A DNA stretch of 64,000 bases from an uncultured Fibrobacter sp. (GTDB taxonomy: Bacteria; Fibrobacterota; Fibrobacteria; Fibrobacterales; Fibrobacteraceae). Under the pieces are notes generated by a model. That model did not search any database. It saw only the letters and a program-made list of their open reading frames with translations, and was not told the DNA's origin. The stretch's first letter is position 1; every line of letters starts with the position of its first letter. Of the stretch, positions 51,183 through 60,803 are shown in pieces. The stretch covers positions 62,001 through 126,000 of the forward strand of contig CAKUXP010000001.1 in NCBI GenBank assembly GCA_934700345.1. Direction: 5' to 3'. The position numbers and the translations under genes were made by a program.

Positions 51183-53260
51183 TTTGTTTTCTTCATGTGT
51201 TTTAAGGCGATGATGGATACAATATAAATTAAGAAGGCGATGAGAATCGGAAGAGTCCAGTCGGATGGATGGATGTTCGTATCCGTGAAAACGTCTTGCA
51301 TGGCGGACTGGTTGTAAAGCGTCCAGACGGCAAGGGAGAGTTTTTGGGCGATTTCCGTCATCTGGTCTTTGGGGACAAGCGCGCCGGAGAGGGCGATTTG
51401 CGGGAGGATGATGAGGGGCAGAAAAGCGTTCGCCTGCCCGGGATTCCTCGCGAAGACGCTGAGCAGAAGACCCGCCGCGGAAGCGGGAAGTATCGTTGCG
51501 CACAAGGTAATCCAGAGAGAAGCCGATGGCGGGACCGTGACGCTCCCGGCAAGAAAGGCATAGACAATTCCCGTTTCGAAGAAAGCGAAAAACGCAGTGA
51601 AGAAAAGCTTTGCCGCGAGGATTTTTCCCGGCGAGACGCCTTTGCGAAATTCGTCGAGGAGAAGAGCCTTTTCCTGCACGACTTCCCGGACGGCAAGAGA
51701 GAGGGCGAACCAGTTCGCGCAAAGTACCAGGGCGAATGCCGAGACCCAGAGCGAGGAACTTTTTGAAAAAATCTGGGAAAAGAGAAATCCGATGACCAGC
51801 GGTTGCAGAATGAGCGAAACGGCTTTTCCCGGGTCCCGGAACCATTGCCGGAAAAGGACCGTGAAAAAATAGGGGAACGTATTTTTCCGGGAGAATCTCG
51901 GAAAAAACGAATCGAGAGGTTCCGAAATTTCGAAGTGACTGCCGATGCCCGCTTCTTTCCAGTTTTCGGAAGTCCGGTCGGAAAGTGTTTCCAGGATGCC
52001 TTCGGGGTCGGGTGCGTTGAAAAAGCGGAAAGCGTCTTTCGGGGTTCCGTAAAACCCCATCTTCCCCTGGTGAATCAGAAGTACATCGTCGGAAATCTGC
52101 AGCGCTTCGTAGCTGTGCGTTGTGAGGATGACGGTGTGGCCTTTGGACGATAGTTCCCGAAGGTAGGAACAGAGGCGTTTCGCATTCAGTGGATCGAGGC
52201 CGGAAAGCGGTTCGTCGAGAAGAATCAGGCCGGGGGCGCCCATCAGCTCTGCCGCAATGGCGACGCGGCGGCGTTCCCCGCCGGACAGGGACGCGATTTT
52301 CTGGTTCTCGAGACTCGAAATGCGCAGGAGTTCCAGGAGCCTGGTCGAACGGCTTTCGATTTCGTTTGCTGTGTAGTCTTTCGGAAGGGAAATCCGCGCT
52401 GAAAGGCGGAGCGTTTCGCGGACGGTCAAGGAGCTTCGGAGAAGCGGTTCCTGGGGCAGGTAGGCGATTTCTCGCTGGACATCCCCCTCTTCGTAATCGA
52501 TTCCGTCGAGCTGGACGCTGCCTTCCGAGCGGCGGACCTTTCCTGCGAGAAGTTCGAGAAACGTACTTTTTCCTTGGCCGCTTTGGCCGATGATGGAAAG
52601 GATTTTTCCCGCGGGTAGGAAAAACCGGATGCCGTCGAGAATCTTTTTTTTGGAAATTTCCACGGAAACGTCAGAAACCGTCAGGGAAAAGCCGACGTCT
52701 TTCTGGTGGAGGAAAAGGTTCCCGTCGCGGAATTCGAGGAGGCACCAGGGAAGTTTCAGTGTCCCTCGGTTTTCTAGATACCTTGTACGGGAAAAAATAC
52801 GGTTCGAAAAGTCGAGCCGCAGGCGTTTCCCTTCCAGCCTTGCCGTAGCGAGCTTTTTGGGGCATGCCGGGTGGAGGATGGAGCCCGGTTCATCGTCGTT
52901 CAATCCGCGGCCAAGCGTTACGGAGACTTTTTCCGATAGCGGAATTGCCGGGACGTCTTCTAGCGTGCGGACATGGGAAAGGGAAAGTTCACCGCCCTTG
53001 AGGGAAAAACGCAGCTGTTGCAATCCCAGGAGAAAAACGTCGCCGTCCTCGATATCCTTAGTCTCGATGCTTTTTCCCTGGGAGAGGGTTCCCGAGGTTT
53101 CGCTCAGGTTCGTAAAGATCCAGCGGCCTTCCCGGAATTCGATTCTCGCATGGCGTCTCGAAACGGAGGCATCCTTCAGCTCGAAATCGACGTTCTTTCC
53201 GCGTCCGATGACGAAAGGTTTTTCTTTCGGGATTCTCTGGACAAAGAATGTGGATGCCAT
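51179..53260 (-). CDS. FHA-domain ABC-2 type exporter
   Basis: A 693-residue single-chain transporter. The N-terminal FHA domain (FVIGRGKNVDF and SVSRRHARIEF, residues 16-42) binds phosphothreonine. A degenerate second FHA-like block (VTLGRGLNDDE) lies near 115-170. The ABC ATPase has Walker A GQSGQGKS (225-232), LSGGERRR and LLDEPLSGLD. About six membrane helices at 470-690 form an ABC2 permease half. The partner kinase probably controls it by phosphorylation. Substrate unknown. ATG 53260 lies 14 bases after the aminotransferase stop. Confidence 0.88.
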   Translation of the reverse strand: MASTFFVQRIPKEKPFVIGRGKNVDFELKDASVSRRHARIEFREGRWIFTNLSETSGTLSQGKSIETKDIEDGDVFLLGLQQLRFSLKGGELSLSHVRTLEDVPAIPLSEKVSVTLGRGLNDDEPGSILHPACPKKLATARLEGKRLRLDFSNRIFSRTRYLENRGTLKLPWCLLEFRDGNLFLHQKDVGFSLTVSDVSVEISKKKILDGIRFFLPAGKILSIIGQSGQGKSTFLELLAGKVRRSEGSVQLDGIDYEEGDVQREIAYLPQEPLLRSSLTVRETLRLSARISLPKDYTANEIESRSTRLLELLRISSLENQKIASLSGGERRRVAIAAELMGAPGLILLDEPLSGLDPLNAKRLCSYLRELSSKGHTVILTTHSYEALQISDDVLLIHQGKMGFYGTPKDAFRFFNAPDPEGILETLSDRTSENWKEAGIGSHFEISEPLDSFFPRFSRKNTFPYFFTVLFRQWFRDPGKAVSLILQPLVIGFLFSQIFSKSSSLWVSAFALVLCANWFALSLAVREVVQEKALLLDEFRKGVSPGKILAAKLFFTAFFAFFETGIVYAFLAGSVTVPPSASLWITLCATILPASAAGLLLSVFARNPGQANAFLPLIILPQIALSGALVPKDQMTEIAQKLSLAVWTLYNQSAMQDVFTDTNIHPSDWTLPILIAFLIYIVSIIALKHMKKTK

Positions 53261-53274
53261 GAAAATCCTGGACT

Positions 53275-54468
53275 CTAGTGCAATGCGGATACGGCCCGCT
53301 TCAAGCGTTGCACGGCCTTTTCGAGCGTTTCCATCGATGCGGCGTACGAAAGCCGTACATAGCCTTCGCGCCCAAAGGCGCTCCCGGGGACAATGGCGAG
53401 ACCTGTTTCTTCGAGCAGGTAGGTGCAGAATTCGACGGAATTTTCAATGCGCTTTCCTTCTGGGGTTTTCTTTCCGAAAAGCTCACCGACGCTTGCGAAG
53501 AGATAAAAGGCTCCGTTCGGCAGGTCCGCATGGACGCCTGGAATCGCCGAAATTTCCCGGAAGACATAGTCTCTTCGCTTCCAGAATTCGTCGCGCATCT
53601 TCCGGACGCTGTCTAGCGGCATTTCGAGTGCCTTTTTTGCCGCATACTGGGCGATGTTTGACGGGTGGTGCGTCGTCTGGCCCTGTGCCTTGGCGATGAG
53701 CCTTGCAATCGGTTCCGGTGCGGCGATGAAGCCGGCCCTCCAGCCGGTCATGCAGTGGGACTTGGAAAGCCCGTTGATTAGAATCGTTCGGTCAAGCATT
53801 TTTCGGCACGCGGCAAGGCTCTTGAATTTTCCTTCGTAGGCAAAATGTTCATAGACTTCGTCCGAAACCGCGTAAAGATCGTTTTCGACGATGGCCTCTG
53901 CGATGGAATCGAGGACGTCTTCGGCATAGAGCGTTCCCGTCGGGTTGGTCGGATTGTTCAGGATGACCGCCTTCGTCCTTGGCGTGATCTTTTTCCGAAG
54001 GTCGCTTCCGGACATCTGGAAGTGTCTGGAAGGTTCGGTGTGAACAAAGACAGGCGTTCCGCCGAGAAGCTTCACCAGTTCGGGATAGGTCACCCAGTAC
54101 GGTTCCGGGATGATGACTTCATCGCCCGGGTCGAGAAGCGCGAGCAGCGAATCGAATACGGCGTGTTTCGCTCCGCTTGTCATGACGATCTGATCAGGAG
54201 AGTAGCGGAGACCGTTCTGATCGAGGAGCTTTTTGGCGACCGCTTCGCGGACTTCGAGGATGCCTTGCGGCGAGGTGTAGCGCGTCTTGCCTTCGTCGAT
54301 TGAGGCCTTTCCCGCTTCCCGGATTTCTTCCGGTGTATCGAAGTCAGGTTCTCCTGCGCCGAGCGATACGATATCCTTGCCGTCGGCCTTGAGCTTCTTG
54401 GCGAGCGTATCGATTTCGACGGTGAGCGACGGGGCGATATTCCGGACGCGTCGGGACAGATCTTTCAT
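53275..54468 (-). CDS. Class I aminotransferase (aspartate aminotransferase-like)
   Basis: A 397-residue PLP enzyme. The Schiff-base lysine is K236 in LSKSHCMTGWR. The cofactor-contact motif NNPTNPTGTLY starts at 171, and SDEVYEHF follows near 202. LGAGEPDFDTP and TRYTSPQGI at the N-terminus match the Ib aspartate aminotransferase subgroup, which may also use prephenate or other keto acids. ATG 54468 overlaps the RND gene stop (ATGA). Confidence 0.9.
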   Translation of the reverse strand: MKDLSRRVRNIAPSLTVEIDTLAKKLKADGKDIVSLGAGEPDFDTPEEIREAGKASIDEGKTRYTSPQGILEVREAVAKKLLDQNGLRYSPDQIVMTSGAKHAVFDSLLALLDPGDEVIIPEPYWVTYPELVKLLGGTPVFVHTEPSRHFQMSGSDLRKKITPRTKAVILNNPTNPTGTLYAEDVLDSIAEAIVENDLYAVSDEVYEHFAYEGKFKSLAACRKMLDRTILINGLSKSHCMTGWRAGFIAAPEPIARLIAKAQGQTTHHPSNIAQYAAKKALEMPLDSVRKMRDEFWKRRDYVFREISAIPGVHADLPNGAFYLFASVGELFGKKTPEGKRIENSVEFCTYLLEETGLAIVPGSAFGREGYVRLSYAASMETLEKAVQRLKRAVSALH

Positions 54469-56867
54469 TTTATTTTTCTCCTTCTAATTCGTCGGACGTC
54501 AAGCCATCCGGCGAGGAGCGGAAATACGAACAGATGGGAAAGCGTGATGCATAGGATTCCCAGGACGGATACGAGACCGATTTCCCGAACCCCGGGATGC
54601 GAGGAGAGGAAAAGCCCGAATAGGACGGTTACGGTGAGAAACTCCGAGAATAGGCAGGTCAGGCCCGTCGTTTTCAGAATGTAGTAGATGCTTCCTGTGG
54701 AACGCTCGTAGTAGGCGGACCAGAGCTGTACGGATCCTTCGATGCTCATGCCGATAAGGATGGGGAAGGCGAGCGAGCTGTAGGACGAAAGCTCGATTCC
54801 GAGAAGCCGGAGGAGGGAGAGCAGCCAAAAAAACGCGATAATCGGCGAGGCCAGCGTAAAGAGCGAAAAGGAGATTTTCCGGTAAAAGAGGAACGTCAGA
54901 AAAAAGATGCTCGCGATGCCGAAGAGAATCGCCTTGTGGAAGTGGGGAAGAGTCCTGTTCAGAAGTTCCGCGCGGACAAGCGCCGTCCCGGTCTTCGGAT
55001 ACTTGACGGGTTCAAGCTCCTTTGCGAGCTTTCGGCAGGCGAGGCCGTCGTCCGGGTCGAAGTTCGGCAGGAGAAATGCGAATTCCCCGAATCCTCCGCT
55101 GTTTTCCCCGAAGATGCGCCGAAGGTTTTCGGGAAGATCCTTGTAGAGGACGGGAACGTCGTTCCATTCGCGGACGATCCCCTCGATTCTGTCCGAATCC
55201 GCCGGGCTCAGCCGTTTCAAGATTTCGGGGTCGAGTTCCCCGCGGATTTCCCGGATGAGCGAAATCTTTTCCTGCTGGTTTGACGGGAGCAGGTTCTGGT
55301 AGATGGCGACCGCACGGATTTTCGTATCGGGATTCGTTTCGATTTCCCGGTTCATCCGGTTGTAGAACGCCCGGACCTTTTCCGCGCTAGGCAGGACGAC
55401 GACTACGGGATCGTATTTTAAGAAGTTCGTATGGCTTAAAAGCTCGTCGGCCTCGAATGTCTTCGGGTTGTATTCGGTGTGCGAAAAGTCGTAGTCGAAT
55501 TCGGGATAGACGCCCCGGATAGGGAGGACCAGCGAGAGGAGAAGTACCAGGACGATGTATTTTCTGAAGCCGGCGAAGGGGCGCTCCTTGAAGTCCGAAA
55601 GCCGCGCCTTGATCTTGTCGAAGACGAGGAACGTGCGGTAATGCCCGGTGACTTCGATAAGTGCTGGAAACACAAGTCCCGAAACCGCCCAGTTGAGGAT
55701 AGAACCGATTCCCCCGAGAACGCCTAGTTCCTGCATCCCGGCAAGAGGAACGAAGAGTAGTCCGAGAAAGGCGCCTGCAATCGAAAACGCGGACACGGCG
55801 ATGGTCGGACCGATGCCGAGGAGCGCGCTTTCGAGGCTCAGTTCGTAACCCAACCCTTTTCGCTGTTCATCGGCATAGCGCGTCATCAGGTGGATGATTT
55901 CCCGGGAGGAAATTCCGGGAAGGATGATGGCGAGGACAAGGGAATACAGGTTGATGCGCCCGTAGAGCATCCAGGCTGCGGCCATGGTCCAGACCAGGAC
56001 TAGCGCCATGGGGATGATGGAAAGCAGGAAGAGCGCGGGCCGCCTTGCGAACCGGAACAGGAGAAAGAGTGCGAGGATGGCGGCGAGGATGATTCCCGTG
56101 GATCGGGCCTCGGACAATACGAGCCTTCCTTCGCTTGCCGTCTGGAAGACCTTTCCCGTCATGAACATTTTCGCCTGATCGCTTTCCGGGAGGCTTTCGA
56201 ACGCGCCGTTTACGACATGGATGAGTTTTCGCGAAGCGTCCAGATCGGAAACCTTTTTTTTCGGGAAGATGTTAAGTGCCCGAATGGTTCCGTTTTCGTT
56301 GGAATACATGGTTTTCAACGGCGAAAGATACTTTCGTTCGAGTTCCGCGATGGAGAGCGAGTCCGAAATTTCCCGAGCGATGGAATCCCGGGTGACTTTC
56401 AGGATGGAATCGTCCGAAAGCAGGTTTACGTAGAGCGGATTCGTTTCGAGTTTGTAGCGAGAGCGCAGGTCGGACAGTCGGTTACGGATGCGCCGCAGGT
56501 CGGAAGTGTGGATGTAGAGAAGGCTGTTCTTTTCGAAAAATTCCGCATCGGACTTGTAATCGACAAAGTTTACGAAACGGCTCCCTTCGAGGGCTTTTGC
56601 AAGCCCGCTAACCAGTCGGTCGTTCCTAGCGCTGTCCTCCGAGGCGATGACGACGACGAGCGACCCGAATCCGCCGAAATTCTCCTCGACAATAGCGCTT
56701 GTCCGCTTGACTTCGGACGAGTCCGGGAGCATGTCGATGGTGTGGAACTCCCACTTGAGATGCGTTACCGGATAGACGGAAAGGACGGTCAGGCAAAATG
56801 AAAAGGCGAGGACCGCTTTCGGATGCCTGAGCGCGCTGCGCAAAATTCTCTGGAGCAGGGAAAACAT
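54465..56867 (-). CDS. RND superfamily (MMPL-type) exporter
   Basis: An 800-residue protein with the 2 x 6 helix RND layout. Helix 1 is at the N-terminus, a large periplasmic loop follows (about 35-240), then helices 2-6 (250-400). A second half has its own loop (about 440-620) and final helices to residue 795. The start is ATG 56867 (FSLLQRILRSALRHP). It resembles hopanoid/lipid-exporting MMPL members. As first gene of the - strand operon it is probably an envelope-lipid or glycolipid transporter; substrate unknown. Confidence 0.87.
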   Translation of the reverse strand: MFSLLQRILRSALRHPKAVLAFSFCLTVLSVYPVTHLKWEFHTIDMLPDSSEVKRTSAIVEENFGGFGSLVVVIASEDSARNDRLVSGLAKALEGSRFVNFVDYKSDAEFFEKNSLLYIHTSDLRRIRNRLSDLRSRYKLETNPLYVNLLSDDSILKVTRDSIAREISDSLSIAELERKYLSPLKTMYSNENGTIRALNIFPKKKVSDLDASRKLIHVVNGAFESLPESDQAKMFMTGKVFQTASEGRLVLSEARSTGIILAAILALFLLFRFARRPALFLLSIIPMALVLVWTMAAAWMLYGRINLYSLVLAIILPGISSREIIHLMTRYADEQRKGLGYELSLESALLGIGPTIAVSAFSIAGAFLGLLFVPLAGMQELGVLGGIGSILNWAVSGLVFPALIEVTGHYRTFLVFDKIKARLSDFKERPFAGFRKYIVLVLLLSLVLPIRGVYPEFDYDFSHTEYNPKTFEADELLSHTNFLKYDPVVVVLPSAEKVRAFYNRMNREIETNPDTKIRAVAIYQNLLPSNQQEKISLIREIRGELDPEILKRLSPADSDRIEGIVREWNDVPVLYKDLPENLRRIFGENSGGFGEFAFLLPNFDPDDGLACRKLAKELEPVKYPKTGTALVRAELLNRTLPHFHKAILFGIASIFFLTFLFYRKISFSLFTLASPIIAFFWLLSLLRLLGIELSSYSSLAFPILIGMSIEGSVQLWSAYYERSTGSIYYILKTTGLTCLFSEFLTVTVLFGLFLSSHPGVREIGLVSVLGILCITLSHLFVFPLLAGWLDVRRIRRRKIK

Positions 56868-56947
56868 CGGACGATAATCTAAAAAATCGGGAAGGGGATT
56901 TTTCACGAAAACTTTATTTTGACGCGATTTGTTAAATTGTCCGGGAA

Positions 56948-58387
56948 ATGTCTCGAACCGCCGCAATCCTGCTCCTTTCGTTTTTTTCGCTCTGTGCGGG
57001 CGAACCGTCTGTGCCTGCGGATTCTGCAGAGACTTCCGACAAACCGGAAATGACGCTTTCGGAATACCTGATGTGGCCCTTTTCCCATGTCATCCAGCCT
57101 GCGCTGAACATCCTGGTGTTTCCTTTTTCCGCACCTATCCACTATGCGGTGAAGAACGATGTCGTCGAAACGGGGGTCGATGCGATTACGTTCGGCAAGG
57201 ACCGGAACATCTTTATCTACCCGACGTTCAACCTGCGGCCCGGTGCGACGACGATGATAGGGTTTGCCTACCGCCACCGGAACATGGTTCTCGCAAAGGA
57301 TTATTTCGTGCTCGCGGCGGGGCTCTTTGCAAACAGCGACCTGGACTTTTCCGCGCGCTACACGAAACGCAACGTCTTCGGCACGGAATTTCTTGTCGGC
57401 GGTCGCTTCGACTTCGAGATGGACCGGGATGCAGGAATGTCATTGCCGCGTTCCCTCACGCTTGCGGATTCCGACGAAGAATTTTCCTACACCGATTCCT
57501 CCTATTCCGCGGAATTCCGGGTGGGAAGACCGCTCCCGATGATTCCCAACATGGATTTTCAGGCGACTTTCGGGGTGGTTCGAAAACGTTTCGATATTCC
57601 GGACGTCGGGGATACCGTCCTTTCGCAGCACCCGCTCTTCAATCCGTATGACCGGGGCCTTTACCAGAGGTACAACCAGTTTCCGGTAAAGCTCGCCCTG
57701 ACTTACGACAATCTCGATGCGCCCTATGTTCCGACGAGAGGTTCCCGGCTGTCCGTTTCGTGGAACTATACGCACGTGGGCGATTACGGCGGTAAAAATT
57801 CTTCACTCCGGTCCAACGAGTTTTCCCACGACTACCAGGCACTGGACTTTGTCGCCCAGCATTATTTCTATCTGGGGAAGGATTCGTCGAAGTACGGGCT
57901 TTCGGTCAAGGAGGCCCGCATGGCTCGAAAATTCTACACGGATTTTTCCTGGGAGGAGACGCTCCGGCTCTGGCGTCCCGAAAACATCCGGACGACCCTT
58001 CTCAACCGGAGAGTGCTCGCTGTGCAGTTCCGCTTGCGGCAAATGTGGGAAATGGAAAAGGGGGGAACCCCCTTTACGGCCTTTTCGACGGCGAATACGC
58101 GCTATCCGCTCCGTGGCTACAGTCGTGTCTATACGGATTACGCGATGAAGGGAATTTCGCTTGAATACCGCTGGCCTATCGACAGGCTTGTCGATGGGGT
58201 GATCTTTGACGAATACGTGATGTACGGGAGAACGTGGCATACATTTGACCGCGAAAAACTTTTGAACTCCTGGGGATTCGGGGTTCGGGTCCGCAAGCCC
58301 GACATGTATTTTTTCCGGCTGCAGATAGGCTTTCACGGGCTTTCCGGCTTTGTCCTTATCTGCACGATTGCGCCTGAATTCCGCTAG
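56948..58387 (+). CDS. Omp85-like outer-membrane barrel protein without POTRA domains
   Basis: A 479-residue protein with a signal peptide (RTAAILLLSFFSLCAG). The body is strand-rich. It contains LTYDNLDAPYVPTRGSRLSV, the standard first-hairpin motif of the surface-antigen (D15/BamA/TamA) barrel, and RYPLRGYSRVYT, the LRGY lid motif. No POTRA repeats precede the barrel, unlike BamA. It could be a lipid- or protein-translocating patatin/TamA-like barrel. It is divergent from the RND exporter, and the two could be one envelope transport system. The ATG 56948 region overlaps only a spurious upstream extension of the RND frame. Confidence 0.82.
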   Translation: MSRTAAILLLSFFSLCAGEPSVPADSAETSDKPEMTLSEYLMWPFSHVIQPALNILVFPFSAPIHYAVKNDVVETGVDAITFGKDRNIFIYPTFNLRPGATTMIGFAYRHRNMVLAKDYFVLAAGLFANSDLDFSARYTKRNVFGTEFLVGGRFDFEMDRDAGMSLPRSLTLADSDEEFSYTDSSYSAEFRVGRPLPMIPNMDFQATFGVVRKRFDIPDVGDTVLSQHPLFNPYDRGLYQRYNQFPVKLALTYDNLDAPYVPTRGSRLSVSWNYTHVGDYGGKNSSLRSNEFSHDYQALDFVAQHYFYLGKDSSKYGLSVKEARMARKFYTDFSWEETLRLWRPENIRTTLLNRRVLAVQFRLRQMWEMEKGGTPFTAFSTANTRYPLRGYSRVYTDYAMKGISLEYRWPIDRLVDGVIFDEYVMYGRTWHTFDREKLLNSWGFGVRVRKPDMYFFRLQIGFHGLSGFVLICTIAPEFR

Positions 58388-58490
58388 ACTTTTGGCCTAT
58401 CCGGGCGATTTTCGGAAAATGGCGAGTTTTTTCTTGTAAAATTTGCTATCTTGTGGCCAACATTTTTGTCCTAAGAAGGAAGGTTCATTT

Positions 58491-59432
58491 ATGGCTAGAA
58501 AGAAAATTGCGCTTGTCGGCGCAGGTCAAATCGGCGGAACGATGGCTTTGGTTCTCGCCCAGAAGCAGCTCGGCGATGTCGTCCTCATCGACATTCCGCA
58601 GACGCAAGGCATGCCGAAGGGCAAGGCTCTTGACATCATGGAAGGCCGTTCTGTCATCAATTCTTCCGTGAATCTCTCCGGTTCTACGGATTATGCGGAC
58701 ATCAAGGGGGCGGATGTCGTCATCGTCACAGCCGGTTTCCCGCGTATGCCGGGCATGAGCCGCGACGATCTTCTAGACAAGAACTGCGGCGTCATCAAGA
58801 CGGTTGCCGAAGCTATCAAGACAAACGCTCCGAACGCATTTGTCATCGTCATCACGAACCCGCTCGACGCAATGGTCTATAACATGCAGAAGCAAACCGG
58901 ATTCCCGGCGAACCGCGTCATCGGTATGGCCGGTGTTCTCGACTCCGCCCGCCTTGCCTGCTTTGTCGCGGACGAACTCGGCGTATCCGTCGAAGACGTC
59001 AAGGCGCTGGTCATGGGCGGCCACGGCGATACGATGGTCTCCATCTACGAATGCGTTTCGGTCGGCGGCATTCCTCTGCCTCAGCTGATGATCAAGGAAA
59101 AATTTGCCGAACTTGCGAAGCGTACTGCCGGTGCCGGTGGCGAAATCGTGAACCTGCTCGGACGCGGTTCCGCTTTCTATAGCCCGGCGACCTCCGCTAT
59201 CCACATGGCGGAAGCTTACCTTCTCGACAAGAAGAGCGTGTTCTCATGCGCTGCGAAGCTCGATGGCGAATACGGTGTGAAGGGCCTCTACTGCGGCGTT
59301 CCCGTCGTCGTCGGTGCAAACGGCGTCGAAAAGATTCTCGAAGTCAAGATGAACGACGAGGAAAAGGTTGCCTTTGCGAAGTCCGTCGAGGCTTGCCGGA
59401 AAAATGCAGAGTGGGTCGATGCCCACACCTAA
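58491..59432 (+). CDS. mdh: Malate dehydrogenase (lactate-dehydrogenase-like type)
   Basis: A 313-residue NAD-dependent enzyme that interconverts malate and oxaloacetate. NAD-binding GAGQIGGT (10-17) and DIPQTQG match the LDH-like MDH branch. Substrate loop arginines are R85 and R91 (GFPRMPGMSR), with Arg at the discriminating position favouring malate over lactate. The catalytic histidine is H178 in GGHGDTM. AGGAAGG precedes ATG 58491. In a succinate-forming anaerobe it would serve the reductive branch. A terminator follows. Confidence 0.95.
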   Translation: MARKKIALVGAGQIGGTMALVLAQKQLGDVVLIDIPQTQGMPKGKALDIMEGRSVINSSVNLSGSTDYADIKGADVVIVTAGFPRMPGMSRDDLLDKNCGVIKTVAEAIKTNAPNAFVIVITNPLDAMVYNMQKQTGFPANRVIGMAGVLDSARLACFVADELGVSVEDVKALVMGGHGDTMVSIYECVSVGGIPLPQLMIKEKFAELAKRTAGAGGEIVNLLGRGSAFYSPATSAIHMAEAYLLDKKSVFSCAAKLDGEYGVKGLYCGVPVVVGANGVEKILEVKMNDEEKVAFAKSVEACRKNAEWVDAHT

Positions 59433-59454
59433 GCGTTGCCGTCTTTAAACGATT

Positions 59455-59484
59455 CACCCCGGAATTCCATCTGGGGTGTTTTTT
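59455..59484 (+). terminator. Rho-independent terminator of mdh
   Basis: CACCCC pairs with GGGGTG around a 12-base loop and is followed by TTTTTT. It lies 22 bases after the mdh stop and just before the thiM ribosome site. Confidence 0.75.
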
Positions 59485-59501
59485 CTAAAATCAAGGGTTT
59501 T

Positions 59502-60293
59502 ATGCTTTCCAAGGATGTTTTGAAAAAGGCTGTCGCGAATGTCCGTTCCGTTTCGCCGTTGGTTCACAATATTACGAATTTTGTCGTGATGAACAATACG
59601 GCAAACGCACTACTCGCCATCGGGGCGTCTCCCGTGATGGCGCATTCGATAGACGAGGTCGCCGACATGGCGAGTATCGCCTCGTCGCTTGTTTTAAACA
59701 TTGGGACGCTTGAAAAGGCCTGGGTGGATTCGATGCTTGTCGCAGGGAAAGCCGCGATGGCGAGAAACATTCCCATTGTCTTCGATCCGGTCGGTGCCGG
59801 AGCTACGCCTTACAGGCTCCAGGTCTGCTTGAAGATGCTCGCGGAAGTGAAACTTTCGATTATCCGTGGAAACGCTTCCGAAATCATGGCGCTCGCCAAG
59901 GCCGGTACGAGAACCAAGGGCGTCGATAGCACGGCGTCTTCGGACGAGGCGCTTTCCTATGCGACGGAACTTTCCAAGGAAACCGGGGCGGTCGTTGTCG
60001 TGAGCGGAGCCGTCGATGTCGTTACCGACGGGGAACGCGTGGAACGCATTCCCTACGGGCATCCCTTGATGGGTCGTGTCACGGGCATGGGATGCTCGGC
60101 GACGGCGATGGTTGGAGCCTTTGCCGCTTGCGCTGACGATGTGTTTCTTGCTGCCGTCTGTGGCATGGCGACGATGGGACTTGCCGGTGAAATCGCGGGC
60201 AGGACCGCCCGGGGGACGGGAAGCATGCAGGTGGAGTTTCTGGATGCTCTCACGAATCTCTCGGATGCGGACATCGACGAAATTTTTTGCTAA
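59502..60293 (+). CDS. thiM: Hydroxyethylthiazole kinase
   Basis: A 263-residue ribokinase-like enzyme that phosphorylates the thiazole alcohol for thiamine salvage. Family motifs are PLVHNITNFVVMNNTANALL, GASPVMAHS, FDPVGAGATPYR, and GRVTGMGCSATAMVGAFAA, with the catalytic Cys in GMGC. The start is ATG 59502 behind AAGGG. No TPP riboswitch consensus is visible in the short leader, and no other thiamine genes are adjacent. Confidence 0.93.
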   Translation: MLSKDVLKKAVANVRSVSPLVHNITNFVVMNNTANALLAIGASPVMAHSIDEVADMASIASSLVLNIGTLEKAWVDSMLVAGKAAMARNIPIVFDPVGAGATPYRLQVCLKMLAEVKLSIIRGNASEIMALAKAGTRTKGVDSTASSDEALSYATELSKETGAVVVVSGAVDVVTDGERVERIPYGHPLMGRVTGMGCSATAMVGAFAACADDVFLAAVCGMATMGLAGEIAGRTARGTGSMQVEFLDALTNLSDADIDEIFC

Positions 60294-60313
60294 ATTCATC
60301 AAAAAGGAGCTTT

Positions 60314-60802
60314 ATGCCGGACAACCAGAATTTCGACGATCTCCTGGATCAGGAAATCCCCGAATTTATGAACGAGGACAATATCGAAAACGCGATGAAA
60401 CCGCGTGATTACAGCTCTCGCCGGATTCTCCTCTGGGAAGGCGACGAGAACCGCAGAAATTGCGCCGTCGAGGTGATTTCTGGACTTCTAACCGGAGCCT
60501 TTGTGGAAGGCGTCGCAACCGAGGCCGAGGCTCTCCAGAAGCTCGACGAGGAACTTTGGGACACATTCGTCGTGGATTTTTACAACGAGGGATGTTCGGA
60601 ATCGGAGTTTGTCAAGAAGGTGAACAACTACCCGAATTCGATTCTCGTCGCCCTGAATCTCGCCCCGTTCACGCTTCCCGAGGAGAGAAACCGCTACAAA
60701 ATCGAGCCGCTCCGCAAGCTTTTCGAAATCGAGAAGCCGAAGTCCGAAAGCGAACTGGACGGGCTTGACGAAGGTTTTGGCGAGGACGCCTTGAAGGAGT
60801 AA
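60314..60802 (+). CDS. Receiver-like (CheY-fold) protein, probably degenerate
   Basis: A 162-residue acidic protein from ATG 60314 with AAAAAGGAGC upstream. After a 35-residue acidic lead, residues 38-150 look like a receiver domain. RILLWEGDENRRNCAVEVIS resembles strand 1/helix 1 with acidic residues, and FVVDFYN carries an aspartate where the phosphoacceptor would be. SILVALNLAP lacks the usual Thr/Ser motif, and a Lys is not clearly conserved. It overlaps nothing but sits one base before the ABC ATPase gene, so it may be part of the sugar-transport operon as a regulator. Assignment tentative. Confidence 0.5.
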   Translation: MPDNQNFDDLLDQEIPEFMNEDNIENAMKPRDYSSRRILLWEGDENRRNCAVEVISGLLTGAFVEGVATEAEALQKLDEELWDTFVVDFYNEGCSESEFVKKVNNYPNSILVALNLAPFTLPEERNRYKIEPLRKLFEIEKPKSESELDGLDEGFGEDALKE

Positions 60803-60803
60803 G

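Noticed and set aside
49695..51845. Kinase gene read with a 220-residue N-terminal extension to 51845
   Set aside because: The extension is Arg/Pro-rich shadow sequence within the exporter gene; ATG 51182 gives a normal kinase N-terminus and an ATGA overlap.
59433..59501. TPP riboswitch ahead of thiM
   Set aside because: The space holds only the mdh terminator and a ribosome site; no THI-box motifs are visible.
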